NCBI GenBank assembly: GCA_963932145.1
Contig: OZ010580.1
Coordinates: 32,459,613 to 32,523,612 of the forward strand
DNA length: 64,000 bases
Direction: 5' to 3'
DNA from: Acanthosepion lycidas
Taxonomy: Eukaryota; Mollusca; Cephalopoda; Sepiida; Sepiidae
Shown here: positions 31,511 to 42,254 of the stretch, piece after piece
How positions within the stretch are numbered: position 1 is the first letter of the stretch
How the letters are laid out: each line of letters begins with the position of its first letter
The notes under the pieces: model-generated
What the model saw: the letters and a program-made list of their open reading frames with translations, nothing else
What the model was told of the DNA's origin: nothing
Databases searched by the model: none
Position numbers and translations under genes: made by a program

Positions 31511-33638
31511 TATAACACACCTGCTCTGACTGATCCTGGGTTGAACCTGGTCAGCAGTGACCAGATATGAGCCTTGCCACATGATGCCTATACCAGAAGA
31601 TGACTTGGTCCTGAGGGTCATAGAACAATGAGTTGGTTGCAGGGTCAATCCCACATTGGTCAATACTGTTGCTGGTCAATGGGTCGTTGGTTGCTGGCCA
31701 CCCTGGTCCACACCTTGCTCCATCCACATTGTATTTTTTGATCACAGAGTTGGTGGGATTGAGTATAATCAGTAATCATAACTCTGGTTTGGACCATGGC
31801 AAAGCTGTGTTATGAAGGATAGAAAAGGAATGTTCTCACAGACAAAATAAAAAAATGAAAGATTCTTTGGGTCAGTTTTTGATTTGGTTTATGTAGTTCT
31901 TTGTATAACAAAACTATACCTTCCCACTAAAATTTTTTTATAGAGCCACTCTGTCTATTGGTGCTAATTCTTGGAACAGTGCTTAAAGTCAGGGGTTCTC
32001 TTGGCAGCAAGTCACATGGATTTCAGCAGCACTTTCATCTGTCTTTCACCACTTGTCTCTCATCTCTCTTTGGGTTGCCTAAGTGATTTTCTTATATTGA
32101 CGTTGACTCAAGACCAGAGTGGGGCTGATAGTATTTGGAAATCTGATGGTTCCTCAGGTTTTAGCATTGATTTGAACAAGAGTTCTTTGTTGTCTGGTTC
32201 ACAATATTAATTATCTTTCCAAATTTGGGAGAACTACTCACCCTACTGGTAGTGGTTGCAGGTATCACCCGGCTCTTAAAACTCATTCCTTCTCTTATTT
32301 ATGCCACACACCATTACTTCCAAATGGGTGGAGGTCATTTCTCCTTCTTCCTCCTTTCTTAGTATTTCATCTGATTTTTGAATTGAGTGAGTGAAAGGGA
32401 AGTGCTTACTTTTAATCATTAATTGTAATTATCTTAATTATCAACAACAAATTTTCTCAATCCCCAGTCCTGTTTATGTAAGTAGACATTTATCAGCTGT
32501 TTCTGCTAACCCATTATTAGCAAAACATGTATATGTTTTTGCTTAATCATACTCGTGAACCATACAGGTCTGTTTCTTATCTCAATTTCTTTGCGCAAAG
32601 GATAAAACCCTATTTCACAATTTGTTTACATTTCCAAAACTGGCAAAGCTATTTCCCCTCTTTGACAAGCAGGCATAAATCAGGTTTTCAATTCTGCCTT
32701 TGTCTTCAAAATTACCAAATATTATAACACAATTGACCCCTTCTTCCATCTGGTAATCATGAGACATGTTTTTTAACTTCCACTTTAATTAAGCAGACAT
32801 AAATCAATTTCTCAATTTATGTTTTCATTTCAAAAAGTCTCATTTAATCTTGAATGTACTTTCACTATTCCTTCTTTCAGTTTATATGTTACTAGCAGTA
32901 GAGCCCGGTGTTGCCCGGGGATGTAACAGTAAGAGATTGATCAAGTATCGACCATCATAAAGACTGAAAAATAAAATTGACAAAGATTATTTGTTTAAGG
33001 TTGATGGACACACATGTTTTAATTTTTTTTTTTTTTTTTACGAATTGGTCAAACCCAAACTCAAACAAAAACATTGTTTTCAATTGTTATGAATCTACCG
33101 ATTGAATAGAATTTTATCATAAACAATTGTCTTGTAAATGGAATTTTTAAAGCATTCTGAATGTAAAAATAAAGAAAATAGTGTGCAAGACAATAAGAAA
33201 CACTACGTACCAAAAAAAAAAGTGAAGTTTTATTGAAATCAGCTGAAAAATGTAGGAAATCCGATCACATATCTAAACGAACACACACACACACACACAC
33301 ACACATACACACAAACAACCTGGGTTTTAACACGATGTGAGTTGTCCCCGTTTCATTAATGCCTCTTAATCATGTTTTCAAATTGATTTTGTGCAAAAAC
33401 AATTGTGTTTTTCCAATTTTTTGCACTGTTAGAACCACTGCAAGGTAATTTTACGTGGTCCTGTGAAGTTTTGTTGAAATCAGTTGAAAAATGTAGGAAA
33501 TCCGATCCAATATATAAACGTTACACACACACACACACAATCTGCGTTTCATAATAAGTAAGATTCCATACTTTTAACCCTCTCTGTCTGTTGCAGTTCA
33601 TATTTTAAATTAACCCTTTTCCTTTGCCAGTATCACAG
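31511..33638. mobile_element. Unclassified 2.1 kb insertion in G1 copy 2
   Basis: The insertion separates gypsy RT text that would be contiguous (CAAGCATTTCTA joined to GGATTAGCAAAC). TAG is present on both sides (31508-31510 and 33639-33641), consistent with a 3 bp or longer target duplication. The ends begin TATAACACACCTGCTCTGAC and finish CTTTGCCAGTATCACAG, with no clear inverted repeat. Frames of 60-79 codons inside show no known motif. Composition is less AT-rich at 31520-32340. A second repeat (32893-33552) is nested within. Confidence 0.6.
32893..33552 (+). repeat. Interspersed repeat R5 (ACTAGCAG head, CA-rich tail), copy 1
   Basis: It opens ACTAGCAGTAGAGCCCGGTG then TTGCCCGGGG. It contains two similar sub-blocks, each with TGTAGGAAATCCGATC followed by a (CA)n run (33283-33304 and 33521-33539), and ends near TTTCATAATAAGTAAGA. 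The same head occurs at 50625 and, weaker, at 43078. Class unknown. Confidence 0.65.
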
Positions 33639-34440
33639 TAGAAATGCTTGTAACCTAGTAACATTTGTTGGAGAAGGCATATTCTTAATAGCACTTGCTG
33701 TCGACAGATCTGGTTGACAACTATTTTTGCCAATGATTTGTCTCAGGCAGTTGATTTTAGGCAAAAACAATTTGCACTTTTCCTCACTGAGTTTAAACCC
33801 ATACTCACATATTTTTTCAAAAATTCTTTTCACATGCCCAATATGTTATTCCTTACATACATTTTTAATCAATACATCATCCAGATAAGCAAATAGCTGC
33901 AAATGGTACACTATATTTTGGTTTTAAACACTGGCATCAACCCTTCTTTCACTTGAAATTTTGTTTTGACTTTGGAATACCAACCCAACTTTTCATCAGA
34001 TTCCTACACTCCCAACAAGTATTGAATAAAAGACTTTTCTTGCTAAAAATTTTTAGTCAGAACATTTACTGTTTCTTCAAAGTACATTTCTTCTGTTTTC
34101 TTCAGTAGTACAAAATTACAATATTTTTCATGTTCTACAGGTGCTAACTTAACAAAAATCTTGTTTTTTTTTTCTCGTCTTCCCTGTCGCTGCTTTCTTG
34201 TCTGAAAGTCTGCCTGTATCTTCTAAAATAAACAGAAAAGGTAATTCCTTCATGTGAGTTGCATGTGAATTCAGGTATGGCATTTGCTATCACAATGGGA
34301 ATGAAAGAACTTGAGTAATTTTCCATTTTCTTTCATATTATGTGAATGAAATTATTTTTGCTGTTTCTGTAGTTCAAACAACTGCAGTATTTTTCTAACT
34401 ATTCAGTTTCTTTGGTGACCACTCTTGTATCATATGCAAC
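33639..34440 (-). pseudogene. G1 copy 2 RT palm end and gag N-terminus
   Basis: Minus strand, from the 5' side: a Gln-rich start (LFELQKQQ near 34370), then gag text ENYSSSFIPIVIANAIPEF, HEGITFSVYFRRYRQTF. After gap and decay comes FQVKEGLMPVFKT joined directly to LFAYLDDVLIK (33869-33900), the RT catalytic YxDD box. VKRIFEKICEYGFKLSEEKC, LPKINCLRQIIGKN and PTNVTRLQAFL follow. RT fingers and most of the palm are deleted ahead of YLDD. Confidence 0.78.
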
Positions 34441-34455
34441 TGCAAAGTCAATAAT

Positions 34456-34790
34456 TTGACATTTGCTGTTCTCCTTATCTATAAAGTTTTTGTGCTTCAA
34501 ATTATTATTATTTTCTTTAATTTTTCTTCTTATATTCCATTGTTTTTTTTTTTTTTGATGCAATATTTTTCTTTTCTTTTCTCAAATTTTTCCATCTTAT
34601 TTTGTTCTTTATCATATAAAATTTTTTTCTTGTTTTTCTTCTTCATTTATTTCAATTTCATTCTGCTTTTTGTCATATCATTTTTCTTCATTCATTTTCT
34701 TTTTCCATTTCATTCCACTTTTTTCATATAATATTTCTTTTTATTCTTCTTCATTTCTCATATTTCCTTCTGTTTTTTCTTCTCCATGTG
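34456..34790. repeat. Pyrimidine-rich low-complexity tract
   Basis: The tract is T/C-rich with loose repeats of TTTCTTCTTCATTT-type words about 55-65 bp apart. The 91-codon + frame (Phe/Leu-rich) is a by-product. The purine strand could be decayed gag coiled-coil sequence, since it lies just 5' of gag on the minus strand. Confidence 0.5.
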
Positions 34791-35437
34791 CGATTAATTT
34801 TGTCCTCATCCTGTGGTCATACAGCCAGATTCAAGAATAGTTTATAAAGTTCTTTTGCATTTTTTAGTTTTATTTTATAATAGACAAAAATCATAAAACT
34901 CAATTGTTTTCCTTAATTCATGTGCTTTGTTTTTAACTTAATACTCTGGACTCATCTTTGTTACATTAGAGCTTAACAGTAATCTAAGTGACAATGTTTA
35001 AACAAAGAACGAAGGAAAATACTGATTTTTTTTTAAGATAAAGGAATAAATCAAAAAAGAGAAAACAATAAGCAACAGTGTTTTGTTTTGTAGCTTTTAC
35101 TCAACAGGAAGGAACAAACTGGGCAACTGAAGAAGCCATATTCTCACATAACAAGGTATCATGTCATTAAAGAAGCCTTTCACAAGTTGCAGATTAGCTT
35201 CTGAATTTATAAAACTGAGCAAAGATAGGACATTGATAAAGAAACGAGGAACAGAAAAAGCAGTTTGTTATAATCTTTAGAAATTGTTTGTAATCCTTGA
35301 AGGTAATGCAAAAGAGATAAAGTAAAGTTTAAAAAAACATTAATTTCTGGAATTCTGTCAAAACCTATTGTTAGATGAAATTATTAAAGGGAGAAATTAT
35401 TTTTATGCATGAGAAAACAAGGTAAAAATTAGGTGAT
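34791..35437. other. AT-rich stretch, no gene seen
   Basis: No LTR for G1 copy 2 is visible here. Confidence 0.4.
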
Positions 35438-35705
35438 TAAGAAAGTACATTTAATGAATCTTTTGACTTTCTATCTTTTTCTATTTCTCTCTCTCCCTTT
35501 TCTCTCTTACCTTTTTTACCTCACTTGTTTCTTTTAACTTTTCCATCTCTCGTTTCTTTCTTTTTCTATCTCTCTCTCTTTCATTCTTCCTTTCTCTATT
35601 ACACTTTCATTTTCTCTCTTTCTCTTACTCTTTCTTTTTTTCTCTCAAGAATATGTGGTTAAGTAAATTTAATGAACCGTTTGACTCTCCAACTCTTTCT
35701 TCTCC
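35438..35705. repeat. Duplicated polypyrimidine block
   Basis: GTACATTTAATGAATCTTTT then GACTTTCTATCTTTTTC (from 35445) recurs as GTAAATTTAATGAACCGTTT then GACTCTCCAACTCTTTC (from 35662), with about 170 bp of TCTC/CTTT tract between. Confidence 0.65.
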
Positions 35706-35716
35706 GATATCTCGTG

Positions 35717-35723
<7 letters not shown>

Positions 35724-35781
<58 letters not shown>

Positions 35782-35812
35782 TTCTCTATCTCTTTCTCTC
35801 TCTATATATATA
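35724..35812. repeat. (TA)n and TCTC microsatellites
   Basis: TA units at 35724-35779, then pyrimidine units and a short TA tract. Confidence 0.9.
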
Positions 35813-36008
35813 TATTTCCCTCTCTCCCTGACAATTATTTTAATATATTTTCTAATAAGATATTTTCTGATGACTGTTAGACTTACTCCATCTCATAATA
35901 TATAATGTCATTTGTTTACATTAAGATAAGCTTCGAGCAGATATGAGAGAAATCATGGGGAAATTTTGTATTTTAAAAACAGTAATTTGACCTTGCTTAC
36001 CACATGCT
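35813..36008. other. AT-rich spacer
   Basis: No feature recognised. Confidence 0.4.
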
Positions 36009-36089
36009 TCCTCTGTAGCTAAATAGTATAGCAAGTCAAGCTATATGATTGTTCAATGTAAGATACAGGTTTGATTCCTGTCAGAGGAC
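36009..36089 (+). pseudogene. tRNA-like cloverleaf (tRNA pseudogene or SINE head)
   Basis: A full cloverleaf can be drawn. The acceptor stem TCCTCTG/CAGAGGA has 7 of 7 pairs, followed by spacer TA. The D stem is GCTA/TAGC with a 7 nt loop. The anticodon stem AGTCA/TGATT has 5 pairs including one G-T. The T arm is ACAGG-TTTGATT-CCTGT with 5 of 5 pairs. The B box GGTTTGATTCC differs by one base from consensus. Against function: the anticodon loop AGCTATA lacks U33, the D loop lacks GG, and the variable arm is 14 nt. No CCA is encoded, as usual in animals. Confidence 0.6.
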
Positions 36090-36604
36090 ATGCATATTTT
36101 CTGTGAAATTTCTTGGATATTCACTCTGGTAAATGTTGTTAACACTGTTTATTATAAACAGAATATTTACTTAAATATCTGTATTTATAAAAATAACATA
36201 TAAACAGAAAATATATTAAAATAATTGTGGGACTTAATCTATTTCATAATATATATATTACACAACAAAATCCAAAATTACCACATATGGGGGTAGGTAT
36301 AGATCTATTTCAACCAACGAGAAGTATGTTAGTCTTATTCAACCCCTGTGTATAGACTGTATTCATGTTGGAATTAGAAATTTAAAATTAAACTTTGACA
36401 ACAGTCAACAAATTGCTACAGAATTTATCCATTTTGATGTTTCAATCAGACAAAATGCCCAAGTTGGTGGTAAGAGGAAGGTTGAGGTATTAGCCTTAAA
36501 GGGAAGACGTTCTATAAAATTAACCTGGATATTAACCATATGACATTAAATTGGGGTTATATGAAGAATAAGGTGTTAAATTGAAACTAAGAGAGGACCA
36601 AAAA
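36090..36604. other. AT-rich stretch, no gene seen
   Basis: No recognised feature. It may contain the body of a SINE headed by the tRNA-like unit. Confidence 0.4.
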
Positions 36605-36700
36605 GGAACTCTTATATAAAAAAATTCTAATTATATATAAAAAAGGTTAGGTTCCTTCTTTATATATAATTAGATTTTTTTCTTTTAATATAAAACTCCC
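36605..36700. repeat. Imperfect palindrome, about 40 bp arms
   Basis: TTCTAATTATATATAAA (left arm, ending 36641) inverts to TTTATATATAATTAGA (right arm, starting 36658). Pairing continues outward through A/T runs to GGAACTC versus AACTCC. The centre is AAAGGTTAGGTTCC. Confidence 0.7.
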
Positions 36701-36705
36701 TCCCT

Positions 36706-36710
36706 CTCTG

Positions 36711-36748
<38 letters not shown>

Positions 36749-36806
36749 GCTTTCTCTCTATATATATATCTATATATATCTTGCTTTCTCTCTATCTCTC
36801 TCTCTC

Positions 36807-36862
<56 letters not shown>
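36706..36862. repeat. (TC)n and (TA)n microsatellite cluster
   Basis: Alternating TCTC and TATA tracts. The minus-strand frame here is simple-repeat translation. Confidence 0.95.
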
Positions 36863-36864
<2 letters not shown>

Positions 36865-37815
36865 CTCATCTCTCTCTCTTTTATTAATGGTAAGGAAAAG
36901 ATATTTAGTCTGACATTGGTCTGAGATTTTGGGGGGCTTTTCCAACAGTGGTTTTTATATGCTTTGATTCAAAATTGTTCAGTTTGAGTTAACTTTCCGA
37001 CCCCAATAGCCGAACAAAAAGTTTCAAACATCTTAAAAGCATATTCACTCTCTTCTTTTGTAGACACATTTGCACAGGGCTGGATTAAATCCACAAGATG
37101 CTATAAACACAACCCAACAATAGTGTCCAGCTTGGCCTTCATCTGATAACAATGAGGACTTGAGTTCTTTCTTTCTTTCTCTCTGTATGTGCCATGTCCC
37201 TTTAGGGTGTAGATGATCATGTCTCTTTAAAAATTCTCTTTTTTTTTTTTTTTTGTAGCTTTAAATAATTTCTCACTACTTTAAGAACTATCTTTATATC
37301 TGTGGTATTTGTTCTGCAATCTATTGACTCAACCTTGTTAAGTTTGACACTGTTTTCCTTTTAATTCTCTAGCTTTCAGTTCATGTTATGACAATGAAAT
37401 TCTTTCCTCATTATAAGTGCGCTAATCATTTCATTTGTCTCTTTGTCTGCAGCTGTTTCTTTCTTTCTTTTTCTTAAAACTTCCTCCTTTCTTATGTTGT
37501 TATGTTTCCATCCACTGATGATAAATATTCTGGTAGGTCTTCTAGTCTTCTTAAAATCATCTTTCTGTACACGTTAAATAAATTCAGCAAGAAAACACAT
37601 CATTGTCATCATCACCTTCCTACTTTTGTGCATTTATTGTTTATCCATATGCATCGGTTGTTTGATTCATGTTTTGTTTTTTACAACTTATCAATACTTT
37701 TGAGGCTATTTAAAACTGAAACATATTTTGGATTCTAAGAATAATTATTTTTCTTTGTGAGTGAATATAGTGTGAAGCAATTTTTTGTGAATATCAATAA
37801 TATTTCCAGTTACAA
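36863..37815. other. AT-rich stretch, no gene seen
   Basis: 36960-37200 has balanced composition but no recognised motif. A 78-codon + frame at 37502-37738 has no known motif. Confidence 0.4.
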
Positions 37816-37975
37816 ATCCTACTATTTAACCCATAGTAAGAGGAGGAGATTGATTCATACCTTTCCCAAGAGTATTTTTGCATAAGTGAATGTAATAAAC
37901 CCAACTAGAATTCAAACTCAGCTCTTCAATTTCTCATTCCAAGCTGCTATTCATCACACCACCTGCATATCTTAT
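37816..37975 (-). repeat. tRNA-derived SINE S1, copy 2
   Basis: On the minus strand: ATAGCAGCTTGGAATGAGAA (head), GAGTTTGAATTCTAGTTGGG (B-box region), TTACATTCACTTATGCAAAA and GGGAAAGGTATGAATCAATC (body). Truncated at its 3' end. Confidence 0.75.
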
Positions 37976-37984
37976 CAACATCCT

Positions 37985-38250
37985 TTAGCACAGGTTATTG
38001 ATTATTTGAGTATCTTTGCCATGTAGATCAAGCTTTCCTAGCATTTGAAGGAATTGTTTCTGCCACACTTTATCAAATGCCTTTGTGCAATCTATGTAAC
38101 ATAGGTAGAGAGCTTGCTGCACTTTTATTACTCTTTCTGACAGCATTCTAATTGTGAAAATTAGATTTCTTGTTCCAGTGTCTTGAACAAAGTTACATTG
38201 TTCTAGAGCTATTTCCAATAAATCAATCCAATAAACATGCAGCAAACTCT
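37985..38250 (-). pseudogene. LINE RT fragment, family A
   Basis: An 86-codon open minus frame (38245-37985) carries RT fingers/palm text: NFVQDTGTRNLIFTIRMLSE, then VIKVQQALYLCYIDCTKAFD (the first catalytic Asp of the palm is in the YIDCTKAFD box), and MLGKLDLHGKDTQIINNL. It is the best preserved stretch of this LINE RT in the window, but the YADD half is absent. It abuts an S1 SINE on the same strand. Confidence 0.8.
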
Positions 38251-38764
38251 TTATGCTTTTAATTAAGTAACATATGCAGTTAAAATATCTATCTCTTTAA
38301 GTTGTAAATATAATGTAATTTAAGTTCAGGAACTTGTTATTTCACACAATTCCCATCACACCAGACATTAAAATAGACAGATTTTGCTGACAATGCAAAA
38401 GCCGAAGTCAGAGTATAAAGGTCAAGGAATTAACTCAGATAATTTCAGATGTTTTCGAATCTTCCTGAACACATATAAAATAAAGTCAATTTTTCAGTAG
38501 GCAACCTATAAAAAGGGAGTACAGTTTTAATTGTCTAAGCTCTCTTCAAAGAGTAGTCAACAAATAAAATAGGATATTTTTTACACTTGTAAGTTCTATT
38601 CTTAAACAGCTTTTTTCAGATCAAGATCTTCATATGGATATCATGCATGGTGTCAATCTTGTTCAGAAATATCTGCTACCAGTATATAACCACTTTTTCA
38701 GATCAATAGATAAAAATGTCTTCAAGTGAATGAAGACTGTAGGTCTTAGCAAGGACCATCCTTC
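38251..38764. other. AT-rich stretch, no gene seen
   Basis: 38590-38760 may be decayed LINE sequence leading into the next fragment. Confidence 0.35.
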
Positions 38765-39010
38765 TTCTTCATGGACTGGCACTACAGAATCACAAATAAA
38801 GAATTGTACCAAATAACAGAAACCGTATCATTTGAGGACTTTCAACAGCAGCAACAACCAAGATGGATATCACATGTAATGCAAAGAGAAAATAATGATA
38901 TAATGAAAATGATGACATTTCACACTACTTCAAACAAAAGGTTAGGAAGAAAACTCCCAATAATATTAGGAAGTTCAATAACAGTAAGTGAACATGAAAA
39001 CTTATTTTCC
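38765..39010 (+). pseudogene. LINE C-terminal fragment, family F
   Basis: An 89-codon frame (38771-39040) reads WHYRITNKELYQITETVSFE, then QQQQPRWISHVMQRENNDIM and FHTTSNKRLGRKLPIIL. Relatives have RIxNxELYxxTxTxPI ... RWIGHVxRxENxD ... NKRLGRKxPTIL, the segment after RT in another LINE group. No RT adjoins. Confidence 0.65.
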
Positions 39011-39483
39011 TTAAAAATTGTTTTAAAAAAGTTTTATTAATTTCGACTGGAAGTAGCTCTAGCTACTCAATCAATGAATGCTGAATGTTTCCTTTTAAGG
39101 ATTCCAAGACTAACTGAAAATAAAAACATAAATATTACAAAAATAAAGCAATATTTGTTTTTACAGTTAATCTTGAAATCCATTCATTTTTTTCACAGCT
39201 TCAAAAGGACATGTCATCTCTCCTTGAGTTAAGAATGCCCTAAATTGTACTAATGCTAGTTAACAAGTCAAATGCACATGAAGCCTGCTTAACCAATTAA
39301 AATCAAACAACACAAAAATAAAAATACCAGCATTTTTTTTTCTATATCTCACTCTCTGAGAAAGTTTTAATAAAAGTAAAACGTGTTAGACTGATTTGAT
39401 AAACATTTCCTATTTGTTCTTTATCCTATAATTCTGTCAGATTCTGATCCATATTTGATCCCAATTCACACACACACAAATAC

Positions 39484-39526
<43 letters not shown>

Positions 39527-39819
39527 ATATAGAGAGAGAGAGGTAGAGAGAGAGAGCATATTTTATGCAAGTCATATTCCAATTTTATATCTCTACCCTT
39601 TTATTTTAATTATAATTTATATCTATCTCTGAACAATATCCACTTTGATTCTTAATATTTACTTAGCTGAGTTGAATGCAAAACCATTTTGTTAAATGGA
39701 TAATGGTTAGAGATAGAAAGAGTTGAATTGTTCTACAATATTACCTTGCTTGCTTTTGCCTTAATGGCTTCCAGTCACATTTCCACTGTCATAACATAGC
39801 TTCCCTGTGCCTTTTCTAT
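39011..39819. other. AT-rich stretch with (TA)n-(GA)n microsatellite
   Basis: (TA)n at 39486-39528 passes to (GA)n at 39531-39556. No gene. Confidence 0.5.
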
Positions 39820-40200
39820 AAATATTTTCATGGTAATTGTTCTGATGAACTTTCCTCTATGGTACTTAAACTTTATGAATTTAAGTGTAATACTAGATTG
39901 GCAGCAAGGTCTCATCCTTTTACAGTGGAAATGGCTAGATGTAACTGTAAGATAGATTCTTCTATCATTCTTCTCACTTGTGGAATTCTCTTCTGGCTTC
40001 TTGCTTCTTAGTCAACATTGATCTTCAAAAATTTAAATGCTATGTCAATTGTTATCTTCCATATTCTTAATTCCTGATCTTTTCTTCTCTTTCCTTAATA
40101 GTGTTTTTTTATAATATATATTCTTTAACACTCAGTAACAACTTGTTTCTTTATTGCCTTGCTTGGGTGAAATGATTAAAAAAATAACTGCACTGCCATA
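39820..40200 (+). pseudogene. LINE ORF2 C-terminal tail, family B, copy 3
   Basis: Co-linear with 1505-1850. SRLAARSHPFTVEMARCN reads through about 39900-39955, followed by TCGILFW (LWNSLP region) and FKCYVN-like text. It ends with the GGGTGAAATGATTAAAAAAA signature at about 40165-40185. Confidence 0.65.
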
Positions 40201-40399
40201 TCTGTTCTTCTTTTCTTATATTAATGTGTCATTTGCTTGCTTACATTTTCATAAAGATAAAAATATAAACACAATGAAATATATTCTGTCACTCAAATAA
40301 ATTTTCCTTTTCAAAAAGGTTTTTAGAAAAGAGACTTAGTGTTTAGTATGTTTTGCCATTTGTCTTAGGATCCAACATTTTATAATTTTTGACACAACT
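40201..40399. other. AT-rich spacer
   Basis: No feature recognised. Confidence 0.4.
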
Positions 40400-40620
40400 C
40401 ATAAAAATATTATAAGCTTGATAAAGACAGATAAACAGATAAGGGAGATAAAGTTCTCAACTTGCCCTTATCAGATATTTGTTGGACTTGTCCAAGATTT
40501 TCAACAAATTTCTTCACAGTTTGGTGGAACCTGCAGATCATTTTGGCAGTTTCTAGTAGTGTTTTAGTTTTAAAAGCTTTGAAGTTATTTAACATTTCTC
40601 TTTCTCCATCAACTAAAACT
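40400..40620 (-). pseudogene. Tc1-like transposase HTH fragment, copy 2
   Basis: The minus frame 40595-40410 reads FKAFKTKTLLETAKMI, then HQTVKKFVENLGQVQQISDK and GKLRTLS. The TIKKFVEN ... SDKGKLRK pattern is that of Tc1-type DNA-binding domains, as at 2240-2491. The catalytic domain is absent. Confidence 0.6.
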
Positions 40621-40739
40621 TATAGAGAATATTAACATAAATAAAAATTAACATAATACATCCTCAAATAACTCTAAACATATCAAAATATTATACTGTA
40701 ATCAAATGCAATTTAATTATAAGCAGGAGGAAAAAATTC
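40621..40739. other. AT-rich spacer
   Basis: No feature recognised. Confidence 0.4.
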
Positions 40740-41240
40740 TAAAAAGACCTCTAAACACTAATATATCCGCCACCGATTCAAGTAAAAAAAATAAAATTAA
40801 TTATATACTATACTAAATTTAATACAACCAACCTAGTCATCCATAACAACTTTTCTCTGTCAACTAGTGTTTTACAAAAGACCAACATCATATATCAATT
40901 TAAATGTCTTTTGGGAAACTGCATCTCTGATAATAATGTTAATACGTATATTGGTTTTACAACAACGATGACAAAAAGGCTTACGTTTCACTTGAATGAT
41001 CATGGTTCAATCTCAGAATATTTAAAGAAACACTCATGTCCGCATTCACAGTTCAGACAGATATTAGTTAAAAATACATCAATGCTTCAAGATAATAATA
41101 AGCAAAAACTTAAAATTCTGGAAGCCCTTTATATAAGAGAATTGAGGCCAAAAATAAAGTCAACTACAAGTATAGCAATAAAATTCTTAAATGCTTGTAG
41201 CAGAAAAGTGTTACATAAAAAAATATTAAATTAAAATCAG
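40740..41240 (+). pseudogene. Penelope-like element GIY-YIG endonuclease, copy 2
   Basis: A linker with IYYTKFNTTNLVIHNN, TSVLQKTNIIYQFKC and LLGNCISD leads into a 107-codon open frame (40911-41234). YIGFTTTMTKRLTFHL is the YIG half of the GIY-YIG motif with its Arg. SCPHSQFRQILVKNTSML, LKILEALYIRELRP and a Lys-rich end follow. The catalytic Tyr, Gly, Arg and Glu (in LEALYI) are all present, so this domain is better kept than copy 1. No RT precedes it, and it is cut short at its 3' end by an S1 SINE. Confidence 0.8.
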
Positions 41241-41525
41241 TCAGTCAGTTATGTGCCATGTGTGATACATGCTTAGACGATCATGTATTTTTCAATACAT
41301 GACTGACGAAGCAGATTTTTTTTCCCACAGTAGGTTGCCATTTCTTTCTGTGGTAGACCAGTTGCCATCCAAGGCTACAGAACCTGGTCTGTCCTGCTAT
41401 TTACTCATAGCTTGGGGGTGGGGAGAAGAAAAGTATTCATACCTTTCCCAAAGGTATTAGAACGTAAGTGAATGTAACGGATTCAACTGAGCCCCTATCC
41501 ATTACTCCACCGTGTGTCCTAAATT
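41241..41525 (-). repeat. tRNA-derived SINE S1, copy 3 (longest body)
   Basis: On the minus strand: AGTTGAATCCGTTACATTCA, CTAATACCTTTGGGAAAGGT, AGCTATGAGTAAATAGCAGG, GTAGCCTTGGATGGCAACTG, GCAACCTACTGTGGG and GTCAGTCATGTATTG. It defines the 3' end of the family with 45830-46092. Confidence 0.78.
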
Positions 41526-42254
41526 AAAATACTGCAATTAATTCATGGACTTGAGAGGATTAAAACTAAAATAGACATGATACATCTAAATTATTTAACC
41601 AAACATGCTTGAATATATATATATATGTATGTGTGTGTATGTGTGCATGCTGGGGAGAAGAAATGTTTTCTAGGTTCCTATTGATTTTTATTGCTGATGT
41701 TTACACAAAACCAAATCCATTTCTCAGGGTTGAAGTGTTTTTGCTGGATAGCACAGGTCCACTTATGCATTTGTTTCTTTTAGACATCTGTAGATGTAAC
41801 CAGTGTGGGTGTGCCTGGGTTTTTAGAAAGAAATAAAATCATGGGATTGGAAATGAGACAGCAACAGAAAGTGCAGATTAATCCTGGATAAAGAGAAAGA
41901 GATAGTCTCATCATGGAACTAAACATATGTACCAAAATTGGTTAGACATCAAAGAACTTTTATCAGGTTTTATAAGCTTTCCTTGAAAAGACAATACATG
42001 TTCTAAATTAAGAAAGATAGGTTTTTAAAATGAGTAATTAAAATCATCTTCTCAGAATAAATTAGGTTTGCCATGGAAAATATTCAGGCAGTTCTAGTTT
42101 AAAAGATTTAAGAGGAAGTTTAGTATATGATCCATATCTCATTCTCCTATGAAGCTTTAATAAAAGTGAAACATGATAGATTGATAAACTTTTCCTATTT
42201 ATTCTTTATCTTATCATTCTGTCAGTTTTTGATTCATAGTTTCTGTAAGTTTAG
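41526..42254. other. AT-rich stretch, no gene recognised
   Basis: (TA)n/(TG)n at 41613-41650. A 75-codon + frame at 41609-41836 has no recognised motif. Confidence 0.4.

Noticed and set aside
34456..34731. 91-codon Phe-rich frame as membrane protein
   Set aside because: The tract is T-rich low complexity on one strand and lies beside decayed gypsy gag on the other.
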